NCBI GenBank assembly: GCA_021773355.1
Contig: JAJFKE010000011.1
Location: forward strand, 62,001 to 126,000
Source: Gammaproteobacteria bacterium
GTDB taxonomy: Bacteria > Pseudomonadota > Gammaproteobacteria > Pseudomonadales > Pseudohongiellaceae
Length of the DNA stretch: 64,000 bases
Direction: 5' to 3'
The position numbers were made by a program, and so were the translations under genes. Every line of letters starts with the position of its first letter. Positions within the stretch are counted from its first letter, which is position 1. A model generated the notes under the pieces. That model was not told where the DNA came from and searched no databases. It saw only the letters and a list, made by a program, of their open reading frames with translations. Positions 62,668-64,000 of the stretch are shown one piece after another.

Positions 62668-63819
62668 TTATTCCAGTTGAAAGCCTAAAATAGAAAGGAA
62701 TTCTGTTTGGGCTTGCGTGTAGTTACTTTTAAGTAGCAATCTGCTGCGAAATTCCTGTCTGCTCAAGAGTCTCTGCCGAAATGCATCGAAGGCCTCCTTG
62801 CCTAGACCAGCATTCAAGTCAATTTTAAACTCATCACTTAACTGAGGCAGTGGCAAGGCGGCCAGCAATGCGGTGAATTGCGACTCTTCGTTAGGCGTAT
62901 GCAAACTTGCCAAATCCACCGTTTGCTGTTGATGTTCTATGCCGCCGGGCTCTGGCTCTAGAGCGAAGTGTTGCTCGAATGCTGTAAGTAATTGTGCCGT
63001 GGCAGCCGACTTCGCTTCCCTGCTATACCCCGCTATGTGAGGAGTAGCTATATCCACAGCATTAGCCAGATCGAGATCGATCATCGGCTCACTTGCCCAC
63101 ACGTCAAAAATACAAACCAAATCATCTCGCTTCGAAAGAACTTGTTTCAACGCTGCTTCGTCAACCACTTCACCTCTGCATGCATTAATTAACAAGGCAT
63201 GCGCGGGTAGGAATGCCAACTCTCTGGCGCCAATCAGCTGATTCGTAGGATGCGGGCCGGTTTCGCTTAGAGGAACATGAAGGGACACCACATCGCTAGC
63301 TAGCGCCTCCTCAAGCGAGCAATACTGCATGCCGTCACTATTCTCGCCAGCTACTGCATTGTCGGCAAGAAACGGGTCGCAGAGTCGAACTGGCATTTTC
63401 ATTTCAACGAGTTTACGCGCGTAGAGCCCACCAACTTCACCACCACCAACAATTCCGACCGTGCAATTGCCAAACTCGAAGTCCTTATACAGCACCGCAT
63501 ACGCCATAGCCGCGAAGCAATAGTCCACTACCGCATTGGCATTGCTCCCTTTGGCGTCGGCAAAATTGATTCCTTTACGCTGCAAATAAGCAAGATCGAT
63601 ATGATCCGTGCCGCTGGTCGCGCTACCTACAAAACGGATATTTGTTCCAGACAGAACTGATTCATTAACTTGGGTTATAGAACGAACGAGCAGCGCATCG
63701 GCTTCGCTCAAATCAACTTGCCCTATGCTTCGACCATCGAAAAGATGAAGTTCTCCGTAGCGGCAGAAGCTGCTTTGAACTGCAAGAATATCCTTATCAG
63801 CGAAAATATGCAGAGTCAT
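62668..63819 (-). CDS. pdxB: 4-phosphoerythronate dehydrogenase
   Basis: 383 aa; MTLHIFADKDILAVQSSFCRYGELHLFDGRSI; VGIVGGGEVGGLYARKL; C-terminal PdxB dimerisation-like region. Confidence 0.93.
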   Translation of the reverse strand: MTLHIFADKDILAVQSSFCRYGELHLFDGRSIGQVDLSEADALLVRSITQVNESVLSGTNIRFVGSATSGTDHIDLAYLQRKGINFADAKGSNANAVVDYCFAAMAYAVLYKDFEFGNCTVGIVGGGEVGGLYARKLVEMKMPVRLCDPFLADNAVAGENSDGMQYCSLEEALASDVVSLHVPLSETGPHPTNQLIGARELAFLPAHALLINACRGEVVDEAALKQVLSKRDDLVCIFDVWASEPMIDLDLANAVDIATPHIAGYSREAKSAATAQLLTAFEQHFALEPEPGGIEHQQQTVDLASLHTPNEESQFTALLAALPLPQLSDEFKIDLNAGLGKEAFDAFRQRLLSRQEFRSRLLLKSNYTQAQTEFLSILGFQLE

Positions 63820-63822
63820 TGA

Positions 63823-64000
63823 CTAGTTATGCTCAAATCGTTCAGCAATAGATAGAAGATGCGAGCTATCGTCGAGTGTGAAATTGTACTTTCCAAGAAA
63901 TTTTTCGAAGGATTCAATGTCAAAGCTAGACAATTCAAGCGAACGCGGCGATGCATTGGCAAAACCTTCATGCCTATCTTGCGCATCACAAACAATGGTC
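63823..64000 (-). CDS. C-terminal fragment of an unidentified CDS (truncated by window edge)
   Basis: Open frame to the window end: TIVCDAQDRHEGFANASPRSLELSSFDIESFEKFLGKYNFTLDDSSHLLSIAERFEHN*. Confidence 0.5.
   Translation of the reverse strand, partial: TIVCDAQDRHEGFANASPRSLELSSFDIESFEKFLGKYNFTLDDSSHLLSIAERFEHN

Overview
64 kb of a gammaproteobacterial chromosome with mostly conserved housekeeping genes: partial hrpA, fadD, a MoxR/VWA pair, rnd-recR-ybaB-dnaX plus SRP RNA, a PQQ-dependent dehydrogenase, queF, an ABC exporter, metH, a nitrite/sulfite reductase gene, acuI, sohB, nudC, dnaQ/rnhA, gloB, an LysM lytic transglycosylase, fabI, ppiD-hup-lon-clpX-clpP-tig, mobA, an HD-GYP gene, msrB, an alaA-like aminotransferase and pdxB. 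No CRISPR array, prophage, transposase or recognisable defence island was seen. Accessory interest lies in five places. (1) 51.7-60.7 kb: a TPR/beta-barrel outer-membrane protein resembling Slam/DUF560 (type XI secretion) sits next to a 2374-aa FecR-domain protein with Gly/Asp and Pro-Glu linkers and about seven divergent copies of a barrel-like module; a TTGTGGG heptanucleotide, G-quadruplex-capable repeat lies in the divergent intergenic region just upstream. (2) 12.08-12.95 kb: a tRNA-Ser(GGA) locus where multi-hairpin repeat modules are embedded in duplicated tRNA fragments, with a disrupted pseudo-tRNA. (3) An A10 slippery tract in dnaX followed in the -1 frame by GAG TAA, predicting a gamma-like short product. 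(4) A 240-bp-offset partial duplication of the acuI 3' end. (5) An HD-GYP protein with a roughly 110-aa insertion inside its catalytic domain. All family assignments come from reading the translations; no database search was run.
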